From Chryseobacterium sp. (GTDB lineage Bacteria; Bacteroidota; Bacteroidia; Flavobacteriales; Weeksellaceae), in assembly GCA_031286615.1 (NCBI GenBank), contig JAITUA010000001.1:16237-80236 (forward strand): a stretch of DNA of 64,000 nucleotides, in the 5' to 3' direction. Shown here piece by piece: positions 34,606 to 43,415 of the stretch. The notes under the pieces were generated by a model. That model worked only from the letters and a program-made list of their open reading frames with translations, was not told the origin of the DNA and did not search any database. Made by a program: the position numbers and the translations under genes. Every line of letters begins with the position of its first letter. Position 1 is the stretch's first letter.

Positions 34606-35874
34606 ATGAATGACCAGTTACAAGAAACTAAAAACTTTATACAGGAGCTGAGCGAGCAGCTTTACATTTATATTACCCAGATATCACCTTCCGGGCTGGA
34701 CTGGGTTTTCCATATTATTGTAAAATTGAGCTTACTTCTTGTTCTGTTTTTTATTACTGATTTTATTTTTAAATTCATCATTAATTCGGTCTTCAGGTTA
34801 TTTCATAATGAACAGAAATTCCCCATCTTAAAGTCTGTTTATCAAGCTAAAATCACCAACTCTGTAGCACATTTTGCAGCTTTGATTGCTGTTGCAGGCA
34901 TCCAGGGATCCATATTTCCGGAAAATGCATTGCCAAAAACGACCATTTTTATTATACGGTGTCTCAATCTGGGATTGGTATTGATGTTGGCAGGAATGTT
35001 ATACAGATCATTGACTGCTTTTAGAAATTATTTCAGTATTAAACAGGATTTCTATAAGATTATGGCGCTTAATGCCATTTCAGAAACTGTAAAGATTTTA
35101 GGACTTTTTATATTTACTGTAGTAGGACTTTGTGTGATTTTTGGAATCAAAGGAACCACTATTGTAGGAAGTCTTGGAGCAATTACAGCAGTGCTGGTAT
35201 TGGTTTTCAGGGATACCATTTTAGGATTTGTAACAGGACTTCACGTTGCGACTTCTAAAAACCTGAAGGTAGGAGACTGGGTAAGCATTCCCAAGTATAC
35301 TATTGAAGGAAATATTACGGAAATCAATCTTTTAACCACAAAGATCACCAACTTTGATAAAACGGTTTCCACTATTCCTACTTATGACTTGATGACCACA
35401 GAAATCAAGAATATGCAGGTGATGTCTGAATCCAACACAAGGAGAATAAAAAAATCAATCTACTTTAACATCAATTCTTTTAAATTTCTGACAGACGAAG
35501 ATGTAGAGCGTTTAAAGGAGATCAACCTCATTTCAGATTATCTTGAAGAAAGAGCTTCTGAGATTAAAAAAGAAAAAGAAAGCCTTGAACATAAAGATAA
35601 AGTCGTAAATGGAAGGCAGCTTACCAATATCGGTGTTTTCAGATATTATGCTCAAAAATATATTGAAAACGATCCGGACGTAGACAAAAACGGAACCCGC
35701 ATGGTACGTCAATTGGATATTACTCCACAAGGACTTCCTCTTGAAGTGTATTGTTTTGCCAATGATTCCAAATGGGAACGTTTTGAGCAGATTCAGGCCG
35801 ATATTTTTGACCATTTATTGGTGGCATCCAAAGAATTTGAACTTCAGGTGATGCAGGTAAGTATTAAAGTGTAG
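34606..35874 (+). CDS. Mechanosensitive channel of the MscS family (YbdG-like)
   Basis: A 422-residue MscS-type channel with five N-terminal membrane helices. The pore-lining helix and beta domain are GSLGAITAVLVLVFRDTILG and VGDWVSIPKYTIEGNITEIN, with an insert in the cytoplasmic vestibule (about 300-350) like E. coli YbdG. It opens on hypoosmotic shock. The 273-base gap upstream (34333-34605) is AT-rich; TAAATTTG at 34593-34600 sits five bases before the ATG. Confidence 0.9.
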   Translation: MNDQLQETKNFIQELSEQLYIYITQISPSGLDWVFHIIVKLSLLLVLFFITDFIFKFIINSVFRLFHNEQKFPILKSVYQAKITNSVAHFAALIAVAGIQGSIFPENALPKTTIFIIRCLNLGLVLMLAGMLYRSLTAFRNYFSIKQDFYKIMALNAISETVKILGLFIFTVVGLCVIFGIKGTTIVGSLGAITAVLVLVFRDTILGFVTGLHVATSKNLKVGDWVSIPKYTIEGNITEINLLTTKITNFDKTVSTIPTYDLMTTEIKNMQVMSESNTRRIKKSIYFNINSFKFLTDEDVERLKEINLISDYLEERASEIKKEKESLEHKDKVVNGRQLTNIGVFRYYAQKYIENDPDVDKNGTRMVRQLDITPQGLPLEVYCFANDSKWERFEQIQADIFDHLLVASKEFELQVMQVSIKV

Positions 35875-35896
35875 AAAGGCCGGAAGAAAGAAGAGG

Positions 35897-36019
35897 GAAG
35901 CTGGAAGTTTCAGCACCTTTAAACAAATTTTAAATTAAACTTTTTAAATGATAATGAATGTAGAAGACCAATAGAAGTACAAAGTCTGGATTTATTTCCA
36001 GCCTAATGCTTCCAGCTTC
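35897..36019. repeat. GAAGCTGGAAG/CTTCCAGCTTC spaced inverted pair
   Basis: GAAGCTGGAAG (35897-35907) and CTTCCAGCTTC (36009-36019) are exact inverted copies 101 bases apart in the gap before pdxJ. The same motif appears near 49791, 54461 and 63517. Confidence 0.5.
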
Positions 36020-36051
36020 TAACATCTTATATCTAACATCTAAAATAAAAA

Positions 36052-36771
36052 ATGACAAAACTAAGCGTAAACATCAACAAAATTGCGACGTTAAGAAATG
36101 CAAGAGGAGGTGAAACCCCAAGTGTTACAGAAGCTGCTGTAAAAATTCAGGAATTCGGAGGACAGGGAATTACCATCCATCCAAGACCTGATGAAAGGCA
36201 TATCACAAGAAAAGATGTCTATGATCTGAAGCCATTGGTTACGACTGAGTTTAATATTGAAGGAAATCCGCATCAGAGCTTTATCGATATGGTATTGGAG
36301 GTGAAGCCGGAGCAGGTAACTTTAGTGCCGGATGCTGATGATGCCATTACATCCAACGCAGGCTGGGATACCAAAAAACATCTCGATTTCCTTACAGAGA
36401 TTATCGCAGAATTTAAAAATGCAGGAATCCGTACTTCTGTTTTTCTTGATCCTTTGCCGGAATTGGTAGAATATGCTGCTAAAACAGGTGCGGACAGAAT
36501 AGAACTGTATACGGAAGCTTACGCAAAAAATTATCTGATCAATAAAGAACAGGCTATAAAACCTTATTACGACACCGCAGTTGAGGCTACCAATTTTGGA
36601 TTGGGAATCAATGCAGGCCATGATTTAAGCTTAGAAAACCTTAAATATTTTGCAGACACCATTCCAAACCTGCTGGAAGTATCTATCGGGCATGCTTTGG
36701 TTTCTGAAGCACTTTATATGGGACTGGAAAATACAGTTCAGGCTTATCTGAAGAGACTGGCAAAATGGTAA
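36052..36771 (+). CDS. pdxJ: Pyridoxine 5'-phosphate synthase
   Basis: A 239-residue TIM-barrel enzyme of standard length. It starts KLSVNINKIATLRNARG, holds GITIHPRPDERHI (phosphate and substrate residues), LVPDADD, and NAGHDLSLEN with EVSIGHALVSEALY at the end. It condenses deoxyxylulose-5-phosphate with aminoacetone phosphate to make pyridoxine 5'-phosphate. Confidence 0.96.
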   Translation: MTKLSVNINKIATLRNARGGETPSVTEAAVKIQEFGGQGITIHPRPDERHITRKDVYDLKPLVTTEFNIEGNPHQSFIDMVLEVKPEQVTLVPDADDAITSNAGWDTKKHLDFLTEIIAEFKNAGIRTSVFLDPLPELVEYAAKTGADRIELYTEAYAKNYLINKEQAIKPYYDTAVEATNFGLGINAGHDLSLENLKYFADTIPNLLEVSIGHALVSEALYMGLENTVQAYLKRLAKW

Positions 36772-36815
36772 TTAATAAGAAATTAGAATTTTTTTAATCT
36801 AACTTCTAAGAAAAT

Positions 36816-37595
36816 ATGGAAATTTTAAACTCAAAAATATTCGGCGAAAATTCAACTCATACGCCGCTTCTGGTATTTCACGGATTATTTGGAATGCTTG
36901 ACAACTGGGGAAGCTTCGGAAAAGACCTGGGAGAATATCTTCCTGTACATCTGATCGACCTTAGAAACCACGGTAGAAGCTTTCATTCAGAAAGTATGTC
37001 TCATGATGATCTGGCAGATGATATTGCACGCTATATGGATCATTATGGAATTCAGAAAGCTCATGTTTTAGGACATTCTTTAGGTGGTAAAGCTGTAATG
37101 CAGTTTGCTATAAAATATCCTGAACGTGTTGAAAAACTAATTGTTGTAGATATTTCACCAAAAGCATATCCACCACATCACCAGGGAATTATCAAAGCAC
37201 TGGAAACCGTTGATTTTCATACGGTAACTTCAAGAAATGAGGTGGAAGCTGTTCTGAACCAATATATTCCGGAAAGATCTACGGTACAGTTTTTAACTAA
37301 AAATCTGTATTGGGATGACAATAAAAAACTGGGCTGGAGATTCAACCTTAAAACATTATCCGAAAAATATACTGAATTTGTATCCAATGCCATTAAATTC
37401 GGAGTTTTTGAAGGTGAGACACTGTTCATTGCAGGAGCAAAATCCAATTATATTCTGCCTCAGGATGAATTTGGGATCAGACAGCAGTTTCCTAAAGCTA
37501 AAGTCGTTACGGTAAAAAATGCAGGACATTGGGTTCAGGCAGAAAATCCGGTTGATTTTGCAAATGTTGTGAAGGGGTTTCTGGGATTAAATTAA
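36816..37595 (+). CDS. Alpha/beta hydrolase, YbfF-like esterase
   Basis: A 259-residue alpha/beta hydrolase. The oxyanion HGLFGMLDNWG, nucleophile elbow LGHSLGGKAVM (Ser) and terminal NAGHWVQAENP (His) are present. It is close to the YbfF group of esterases acting on small acyl esters. It lies 44 bases after pdxJ, perhaps in the same transcript. Confidence 0.88.
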   Translation: MEILNSKIFGENSTHTPLLVFHGLFGMLDNWGSFGKDLGEYLPVHLIDLRNHGRSFHSESMSHDDLADDIARYMDHYGIQKAHVLGHSLGGKAVMQFAIKYPERVEKLIVVDISPKAYPPHHQGIIKALETVDFHTVTSRNEVEAVLNQYIPERSTVQFLTKNLYWDDNKKLGWRFNLKTLSEKYTEFVSNAIKFGVFEGETLFIAGAKSNYILPQDEFGIRQQFPKAKVVTVKNAGHWVQAENPVDFANVVKGFLGLN

Positions 37596-37709
37596 TATTA
37601 TACTTTGATTTTCAATATTATGTTAAAATTTTATTAAAACGTAATATTATTTCTCCATGATTTGAATTTTTTGTACTTTGGATTTCCAAAACGATAAAAA
37701 TATTAACTT

Positions 37710-37946
37710 ATGGAAAACAAAAATTCAAAAAAGAAGCCGTTTTTCGCGACATTCTTAGAAAAACAGGTTAAAGACCCTGAAACAGTAAAAGGAGGAGGTA
37801 TTACTTCTGTATTGGCAGACCAGATTACGACATCCCTTCAGGATCAGATCACTACTCCTCTTAAGGATAATGTTACTAAGCCTGATAATGATAATGTAAC
37901 AATGAAATATCCTTCTGACGGAGATGAGGATGTTTTAGAAGTGTAA
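37710..37946 (+). CDS. Graspetide precursor peptide 1, multicore
   Basis: A 78-residue RiPP precursor. The leader contains KKKPFFATFLEKQVKDPETV, the PFFxxFLE helix recognised by microviridin ATP-grasp ligases. After a GGG the rest is five consecutive cores: ITSVLADQ, ITTSLQDQ, ITTPLKDN, VTKPDNDN and VTMKYPSDGDED. Thr and Asp are five positions apart in the four octapeptides, suited to a single side-chain ester ring; the last matches the microviridin core TxKxPSD. No signal peptide, so export follows modification. Confidence 0.92.
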   Translation: MENKNSKKKPFFATFLEKQVKDPETVKGGGITSVLADQITTSLQDQITTPLKDNVTKPDNDNVTMKYPSDGDEDVLEV

Positions 37947-37998
37947 AAATATACATGTAGCATAAGCTTAATTATATATCAAACCAAAACTAAACATT

Positions 37999-38223
37999 AT
38001 GAAAAACCAAAACTCAAAGAAGAAGCCCTTTTTCGCATCATTCTTAGAAAAACAGGTTAAAGATCCTGAAACAGTAAAAGGAGGAACTGATATGTCAATT
38101 CCTGAAAGAGATGTAATTACCAAACCGGCAATTGACGTTGTAACTTCCCCGAAAGATGATATGATGCACACGCTGAAATATCCATCTGACGGTGATGATG
38201 ATACAATCACTATTCCACTATAA
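37999..38223 (+). CDS. Graspetide precursor peptide 2
   Basis: A 74-residue paralogue of precursor 1. The leader KKKPFFASFLEKQVKDPETV differs at a single residue from precursor 1, while the core region has diverged. It contains ITKPAID and VTSPKDD (again Thr and Asp five positions apart) and a final TLKYPSDGDDD core. The gene starts 52 bases after precursor 1. Conserved leader with varied core is the expected pattern for a family of products made by one enzyme set. Confidence 0.92.
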   Translation: MKNQNSKKKPFFASFLEKQVKDPETVKGGTDMSIPERDVITKPAIDVVTSPKDDMMHTLKYPSDGDDDTITIPL

Positions 38224-38249
38224 TAAGTAGAATACAATAAAAATAGTAG

Positions 38250-38279
38250 GGGAAACTTAAACATTAAGTTTCCCTTTTT
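38250..38279 (+). terminator. Hairpin between precursor and ligase genes
   Basis: GGGAAACTTAA pairs perfectly with TTAAGTTTCCC around an ACA loop, followed by five T, 15 bases before the first ligase start. It probably ends most transcripts, so that precursor is made in excess over ligase. Confidence 0.75.
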
Positions 38280-38294
38280 AATAAAAACCGGCAA

Positions 38295-39251
38295 ATGATT
38301 CTCTGCATCACCCATTCACAGGATTTTTACAATATCGATATCTTTTTCGAATACCTGACCTCCAAAAATATCCCTTATTTCAGACTGAATTCTGACCGCC
38401 TGAATCACCTTCAGAAAATCAGCATTTATGAAAATTCATTTGAATTGACTGATGAATCGGGGAATACCATTCATTCTGATACAATCAAAGGAGTATGGCA
38501 CAGAAAAGCATGGAGAATCAGCACTCCTGAAGAATTGGATCAGGATTATGAAAAAATATTCCTGAACGAATATGGAAGCCTGCGTTACAATCTGATGACT
38601 GCCTTAGAGCAAGTTCCCTGGATCAACCCTTATGAAAATGAAAAAAAAGTTGACGGCAATAAGATATTTCAGCTGAAAATTGCAGAAAGAAATAACTTAA
38701 CGATCCCCAAAACTATTTTTTCCAACGATGAAGAGAAAATAACAGCATTTTTCCATCAATACTGCCAGGGAAAAGCAATTGCTAAGCTTCATGGAGTAAC
38801 GGCGAAAACAATGTCGGGTGAAAACATGATTTCCACTACAATTATTGAAGAGGAATCACTTGAAAACCTTTCAGACATTGCATACTGCCCGATGATTTTT
38901 CAGCCTTATATTGAAAAAGAATACGAATTGAGAATCGTTTATGTAGACGGTGATTTCTTCACAGGAAAGATCAATAACAGTGAAAATGCAGACTGGAGAG
39001 TAGCTCATGAAGGCTATTTCTGGTCAGTGTATGAACTTCCGGAGCCTGTAAAAGCCAATCTCGCTTCCATGATGCATGAAATGGGGCTTTATATAGGTGC
39101 CATCGATATGATCAAAGGAAGAGACGGAGCCTATTATTTCCTTGAAGTCAATCCACAGGGAGAGTGGGGAATGCTGCAAAAAGAGCTGGGATTTCCCATT
39201 GCAGAAAGAATTGCCGATAATCTTATCAACAGAATTAATTTCCATGAATAA
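38295..39251 (+). CDS. MvdC/MvdD-type ATP-grasp peptide ligase 1
   Basis: A 318-residue ATP-grasp enzyme of the microviridin ligase type. The N-terminus MILCITHSQDFYNIDIFFEY begins the preATP-grasp domain; VWHRKAWR, KLHGVTAKTM (ATP-binding Lys), FQPYIEKEYELRIVYV and GAIDMIKG...YYFLEVNPQGEWG (metal and ATP ligands) follow. It would use ATP to activate Asp/Glu carboxylates of the precursors and join them to Thr, Ser or Lys side chains. Whether it forms esters or the amide cannot be decided here. It overlaps ligase 2 by eight bases. Confidence 0.92.
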   Translation: MILCITHSQDFYNIDIFFEYLTSKNIPYFRLNSDRLNHLQKISIYENSFELTDESGNTIHSDTIKGVWHRKAWRISTPEELDQDYEKIFLNEYGSLRYNLMTALEQVPWINPYENEKKVDGNKIFQLKIAERNNLTIPKTIFSNDEEKITAFFHQYCQGKAIAKLHGVTAKTMSGENMISTTIIEEESLENLSDIAYCPMIFQPYIEKEYELRIVYVDGDFFTGKINNSENADWRVAHEGYFWSVYELPEPVKANLASMMHEMGLYIGAIDMIKGRDGAYYFLEVNPQGEWGMLQKELGFPIAERIADNLINRINFHE

Positions 39252-40248
39252 AATTTTAATTATAACCCATACTGCAGATAACTTTTCAATTGAAAAAGTA
39301 ACAGAATACATCGAGAAAAATAACTGTGAAGTCATTCGTTTTGATGTTGACGTTTATCCTTTACAAAATAAGCTTTCCACTATTTTTCAGGATGGAGAAT
39401 GGGTGAGTTTTCTTGAAACTCCGGATGCAAAACACCGTCTGGATGATATTTCAGCCATTTGGTACAGAAGAGCTTACAATATCGGAAAAGGCTTAAAAGA
39501 AGAAATGGATTCTAAGTTTTACGGTGCGGCAATGGGCGAAATCAGAAATACACTTTTCGGTTTCTTTGAATCTGTAGATGCATATTCTTTAGGAAAACCA
39601 AGTATTTACAGAAGACTGGACAGCAAAGAAGAACAATTGAAAATTGCAGATAAGTTAGGACTCACCATTCCGGCAACCTGCCTTACCAATAACCCTAATG
39701 AAGCCAGAAAATTTATTCTGAAACATCAGAATGTAGTGGCCAAAATGCAAACCGGTTTTGCGATCTATGAAGACGGTGTGGAAAGTGTAGTCTTTACCAA
39801 TGTTGTCAGTGAAAATAAGCTGGAAGAATTAGATTCATTGTTGTATTGCCCAATGCAGTTTCAGCAGATGATTCAAAAGAAAAAAGAACTTCGTATTACC
39901 ATTGTGGGAAGAGATGTCTATGCATTTGAAATAGACTCCCAGCAATCCGAAGATGCCAAAATAGACTGGAGAAAAGACGGGATCAATCTGATTGATAAAT
40001 GGAGCAGAACAGAGCTTCCGGCAGATGTAGAAGCAAAATTGCTTGAACTTCTTGATATTTACAATGTAGATTACGGCGCAATAGACATGATCGTTTCTCC
40101 TGAAGACGAATACTACTTTATCGAGATCAATGCCGCCGGAGAATTCTTCTGGCTGGATAATCTTACAGAAGGAAACCTTATTTCCAAGAGTATTGCAGAC
40201 GTTCTTTGCGATAAAGCTCCAAGAAGAAATAACGAGGTAATGGCTTAA
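39244..40248 (+). CDS. MvdC/MvdD-type ATP-grasp peptide ligase 2
   Basis: A 334-residue paralogue of ligase 1. The start MNKILIITHTADNFSIEKV fits the family and I chose the ATG at 39244; a longer frame extension upstream runs inside ligase 1. Conserved parts are IWYRRAYNIG, QQMIQKKKELRITIVG and GAIDMIVSPEDEYYFIEINAAGEF. In microviridin pathways one ligase makes the esters and the other the amide, so the pair here is complete. A strong hairpin ends the operon. Confidence 0.92.
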   Translation: MNKILIITHTADNFSIEKVTEYIEKNNCEVIRFDVDVYPLQNKLSTIFQDGEWVSFLETPDAKHRLDDISAIWYRRAYNIGKGLKEEMDSKFYGAAMGEIRNTLFGFFESVDAYSLGKPSIYRRLDSKEEQLKIADKLGLTIPATCLTNNPNEARKFILKHQNVVAKMQTGFAIYEDGVESVVFTNVVSENKLEELDSLLYCPMQFQQMIQKKKELRITIVGRDVYAFEIDSQQSEDAKIDWRKDGINLIDKWSRTELPADVEAKLLELLDIYNVDYGAIDMIVSPEDEYYFIEINAAGEFFWLDNLTEGNLISKSIADVLCDKAPRRNNEVMA

Positions 40249-40269
40249 GAACAAAGCATTTTTAATCAT

Positions 40270-40306
40270 AAAAGTCCTGAAAGTTGTACATTCTTTCAGG
40301 ACTTTT
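40270..40306 (+). terminator. Terminator of the graspetide operon
   Basis: AAAAGTCCTGAAAG pairs perfectly with CTTTCAGGACTTTT (14 pairs) around a nine-base loop. The rest of the gap to 40507 contains a CCGGATCCGG palindrome (40441-40450) and no clear promoter. Confidence 0.75.
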
Positions 40307-40507
40307 GAATATAATGATCTATTGCGGTTGAAATTTTTCCGGTTTGTTGATTTCTGAATGATAATATTGGTTAAATAAAGTTGAATTATGCTTTAAAAAT
40401 CGCAAATTTGCAGAATCAGTTTTTCTAAGGAATTTTTGCCGGATCCGGAAGAATTGCCGGATAGAAAATATTGTTATATTTTAGTCAGCAATCAAGTAAA
40501 ATAATTA

Positions 40508-41521
40508 ATGATTTTTGTAACGGGTGCTACCGGAATTCTGGGAAGAATAATTGTACTGGAGCTTCTTAAAAGAGGTAAAAATGTACGTGCTTCCAAAAGA
40601 CCGGGCAGCAATTTAAACGAAGTAAAGCATTCATACAGCTTTTATACGGAGAATCCTGACGATTTTTTCAACAAGATCGAATGGGTAAACGTAGATTTTG
40701 ATGATCTCGATTCTTTGACAACAGCACTGCAAGGTGTGGATGAGGTGTATCATTGTGCTGCAAAAGTAAGTTTTCATCCCAAAGATGAAAAAGAAATGTA
40801 CCGTACAAATATTAAAGGTACAGAAAACCTCCTGTTTGCCTGCGAAGGATCAGACGTTAAAAAATTTCTTCACGTAAGCTCTGTTGCCGTTCTTGATAAT
40901 TTCAATGAAAAAGGAGAACTGGACGAAGATTCTGATTTTAATCCTAAGCTGGAACACTCTGCGTATGCTATTTCAAAACACTTATCTGAAATGGAAGCAT
41001 GGAGAGCTTCAGCAGAAGGCTTAAATGTAGTGATTATCAACCCGGGAATGATCGTAGGAAGCGGAAACTGGACTCAAAGCAGCGGCGAGCTTTTCTCTAC
41101 TTTTGAAGACAATAGTTTTACCTTTTCCGGCGGTTCTGCTTACGTTGATGTAAGAGATGTAGCCAACACAGCAATCGGGCTGATGGAAAATAATCTTTTC
41201 GGAGAACGTTTTATCATTGTTGCTGAAAATAACAGATATGCTGACCTTGCAAAACAGGTAAGAACCCGTCTCGGCCTTAAAGATGCCAGAATTCTTTCAC
41301 AATCTGTATTAAATATCGGAAGAATTGCCAACACCCTTTTCGGATGGCTGATTCCCAAACTGAAAATGGTTACCAAATCAAATATTGAAGCTATTTCTTC
41401 CTTCAACACCATTTCCAATCACAAAGTCAAAGAAAAACTGAATTATCAGTTTATTCCTGTAAAAGAAAGCATCGACTTTCACCTGAATAATTATATTAAC
41501 GACAAAAAGCTGAAGAAATGA
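40508..41521 (+). CDS. NAD-dependent epimerase/dehydratase (extended SDR)
   Basis: A 337-residue extended short-chain dehydrogenase. The Rossmann loop is VTGATGILGRII (residues 3-14), the strand-4 motif is CAAKVSFHP, and the active site is SSVAVLDNF with YAISKHLSE (Tyr and Lys). The substrate may be an aldehyde, a hydroxysteroid-like or nucleotide-sugar compound; it is next to an acyl-CoA ligase gene that overlaps it by four bases (ATGA), which suggests a lipid-related route. Confidence 0.88.
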   Translation: MIFVTGATGILGRIIVLELLKRGKNVRASKRPGSNLNEVKHSYSFYTENPDDFFNKIEWVNVDFDDLDSLTTALQGVDEVYHCAAKVSFHPKDEKEMYRTNIKGTENLLFACEGSDVKKFLHVSSVAVLDNFNEKGELDEDSDFNPKLEHSAYAISKHLSEMEAWRASAEGLNVVIINPGMIVGSGNWTQSSGELFSTFEDNSFTFSGGSAYVDVRDVANTAIGLMENNLFGERFIIVAENNRYADLAKQVRTRLGLKDARILSQSVLNIGRIANTLFGWLIPKLKMVTKSNIEAISSFNTISNHKVKEKLNYQFIPVKESIDFHLNNYINDKKLKK

Positions 41522-43287
41522 ATCTTGCAGAGGCAATTATCCTTAAAAATGTAGAAAAACATCCTATAAAAGCGGCCATTGGATTTAAAAAGAAAGACGC
41601 AGCCTGGAAAGAGCTGAGCTGGAAAAAATTCAGTGAGGTTATTTTTAAAACAGCCAATGCCCTAAAGGAAGCTGGAGTTCAGGAGAATGACAGAGTCGCT
41701 ATTTATTCAGATAACTCGTCCGAATGGATGATCGTTGACCTGGCTTCAATGGCCATTGGTGCTGTTACGGTGCCTATTTATTCAACTAATAATGCTGAGC
41801 AGGCAGAACATATCATAAACGATTCCGGAGCTAAAGCTGTTTTAGTGGGAAATCAGATGCAGTATGATGCCTGTCTTGAGTTTTTACATAAAGAAGAAAA
41901 CAATCTTGAAACCATTATTATTTCTAAAAAAGCAGTGTGGATCAAGAAAGAATTCAATAGTTTTTATCTTGAAGATTTTATTGCTAAAGCTTCACCGGAA
42001 CTGGAGATCTGTAAAAAGGAAAATGATGATACAGCCACATTGATCTATACTTCAGGAACTACTGGAATTCCCAAAGGAGTAATGTTAACTCACGGGAACT
42101 TTATCAAAGCTTTTGATTCTCATTTTGAATTTTTTAAGTTTAAAAATTTTGAAGAAGAGCTTTCACTGGCATTTTTACCATTGAGCCACGTTTTTGAAAG
42201 AAGCTGGAGCTTGCTTTGCCTGTATGGTGGTGCCCGTGTTTATTTCCTGGAAGATCCTAAAAATGTAGCCAAAGCACTGGAAGAAGTAAAACCTACTGCT
42301 ATGTGCGCTGTACCGAGATTTTTCCAGAAAGTATATGCCGGAGTTCTTGAAAAAGCAGAGGAAGGTTCATCACTGAAGAAGAAAATATTTGACTGGGCAC
42401 TTAAAACCGGATGGGAAACTGCAGAATTAAGAAGAAATGAAAAACCTATTCCTTTTGGATTAAAGTTCAAAGAAGCTGTTGCAGATCGGTTGGTTTTCAG
42501 TAAAATAAAAGAAAAAATGGGTGGTAGACTGTGGTTCTTACCTTGTGGGGGAGCATCATTGTCACCGGAAGTTACCCGTTTCTTTGAATCAGTGGGAATT
42601 CATGTAACAGTAGGATATGGATTAACGGAAACTACTGCAACATTGACGCTTTTCCCTTTAACACATTTTGAGCATGGCACAAGTGGAAAGCCTTTACCGG
42701 GAGTTGAAATGCGTATTGGAGAAAACGATGAAATTCAGGCGAGAGGAAACGGAATCATGAAAGGCTATTACAATAAGCCTGAAGAAACCCAGAAAGTGTT
42801 CACAGAAGACGGATGGTTCAAAACGGGTGATGCAGGAAAGTTTGATGATAAAGGAAACCTGATTATCACAGACAGAATCAAAGATCTGATGAAGACTTCC
42901 AATGGAAAATATATTGCTCCACAGCAGATAGAAAACCTTTTGACCAACAATAATTTTATCCAGCAGATTATGCTGATCGCAGAAGGCAGACAGTTTGTTT
43001 CAGCATTGATTGTTCCAAATTTTGAATTTTTACAGGATTATATCAGGAAAAATAATATTCCTTTTACCAACTGGGAAGACGCTGTAAAGAATGAAAAGAT
43101 TATCAGCCTTTACAAAGAGAAGATTAAAGAATTGCAGGATCACCTGGCAGACTATGAAAAAGTGAAGAAGTTCACTTTGATGCCGGCAGAATTTGATATC
43201 AATACAGGAGAAATTACTCCTACCTTGAAAGTCAAAAGAAATGTGGTGATCAAAAAATACGCAGATATTATAGAGAAGATGTATTAA
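41518..43287 (+). CDS. Long-chain acyl-CoA synthetase (AMP-forming)
   Basis: A 589-residue adenylate-forming enzyme. The P-loop is LIYTSGTTGIPKGVMLTH, followed by LPLSHVFERSW, GYGLTETTATLT and FKTGDAGKFDDKGNLIITDR, with the C-terminal catalytic Lys in GEITPTLKVKRNVV. It converts fatty acids to acyl-CoA for degradation or phospholipid synthesis. The length and FERSW motif place it in the long-chain branch. Overlaps the SDR gene by four bases. Confidence 0.92.
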   Translation: MNLAEAIILKNVEKHPIKAAIGFKKKDAAWKELSWKKFSEVIFKTANALKEAGVQENDRVAIYSDNSSEWMIVDLASMAIGAVTVPIYSTNNAEQAEHIINDSGAKAVLVGNQMQYDACLEFLHKEENNLETIIISKKAVWIKKEFNSFYLEDFIAKASPELEICKKENDDTATLIYTSGTTGIPKGVMLTHGNFIKAFDSHFEFFKFKNFEEELSLAFLPLSHVFERSWSLLCLYGGARVYFLEDPKNVAKALEEVKPTAMCAVPRFFQKVYAGVLEKAEEGSSLKKKIFDWALKTGWETAELRRNEKPIPFGLKFKEAVADRLVFSKIKEKMGGRLWFLPCGGASLSPEVTRFFESVGIHVTVGYGLTETTATLTLFPLTHFEHGTSGKPLPGVEMRIGENDEIQARGNGIMKGYYNKPEETQKVFTEDGWFKTGDAGKFDDKGNLIITDRIKDLMKTSNGKYIAPQQIENLLTNNNFIQQIMLIAEGRQFVSALIVPNFEFLQDYIRKNNIPFTNWEDAVKNEKIISLYKEKIKELQDHLADYEKVKKFTLMPAEFDINTGEITPTLKVKRNVVIKKYADIIEKMY

Positions 43288-43339
43288 AAATTTTAACCTC
43301 CTGTTTTTCACGTCAAGTACAAATAAAGGTGTGAAAATT

Positions 43340-43390
43340 CCCCTCTTTTGGAGGGGTGGCGAAAATTCAAAGAATTTTTGACGGGGTGGT
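43340..43390. repeat. GGGGTGGCGAAAATTC-type dispersed element
   Basis: The gap before mvaD has CCCCTCTTTTGGAGGGG (a perfect hairpin) followed by GGCGAAAATTCAAAGAATTT (a second hairpin) and GACGGGGTGGT. I recall close relatives as intergenic repeats in other Flavobacteria; only one copy is in this window. Confidence 0.45.
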
Positions 43391-43415
43391 TTAAAATAAT
43401 GACTTAAATTAAACT

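Noticed and set aside
39142-39243. A longer start for ligase 2
   Set aside because: The added residues (MKSIHRESGECCKKS) are not family-like, and the ATG at 39244 gives the expected N-terminus.
39024-39335. A minus-strand frame across the ligase junction
   Set aside because: Shadow of the two overlapping ATP-grasp genes.
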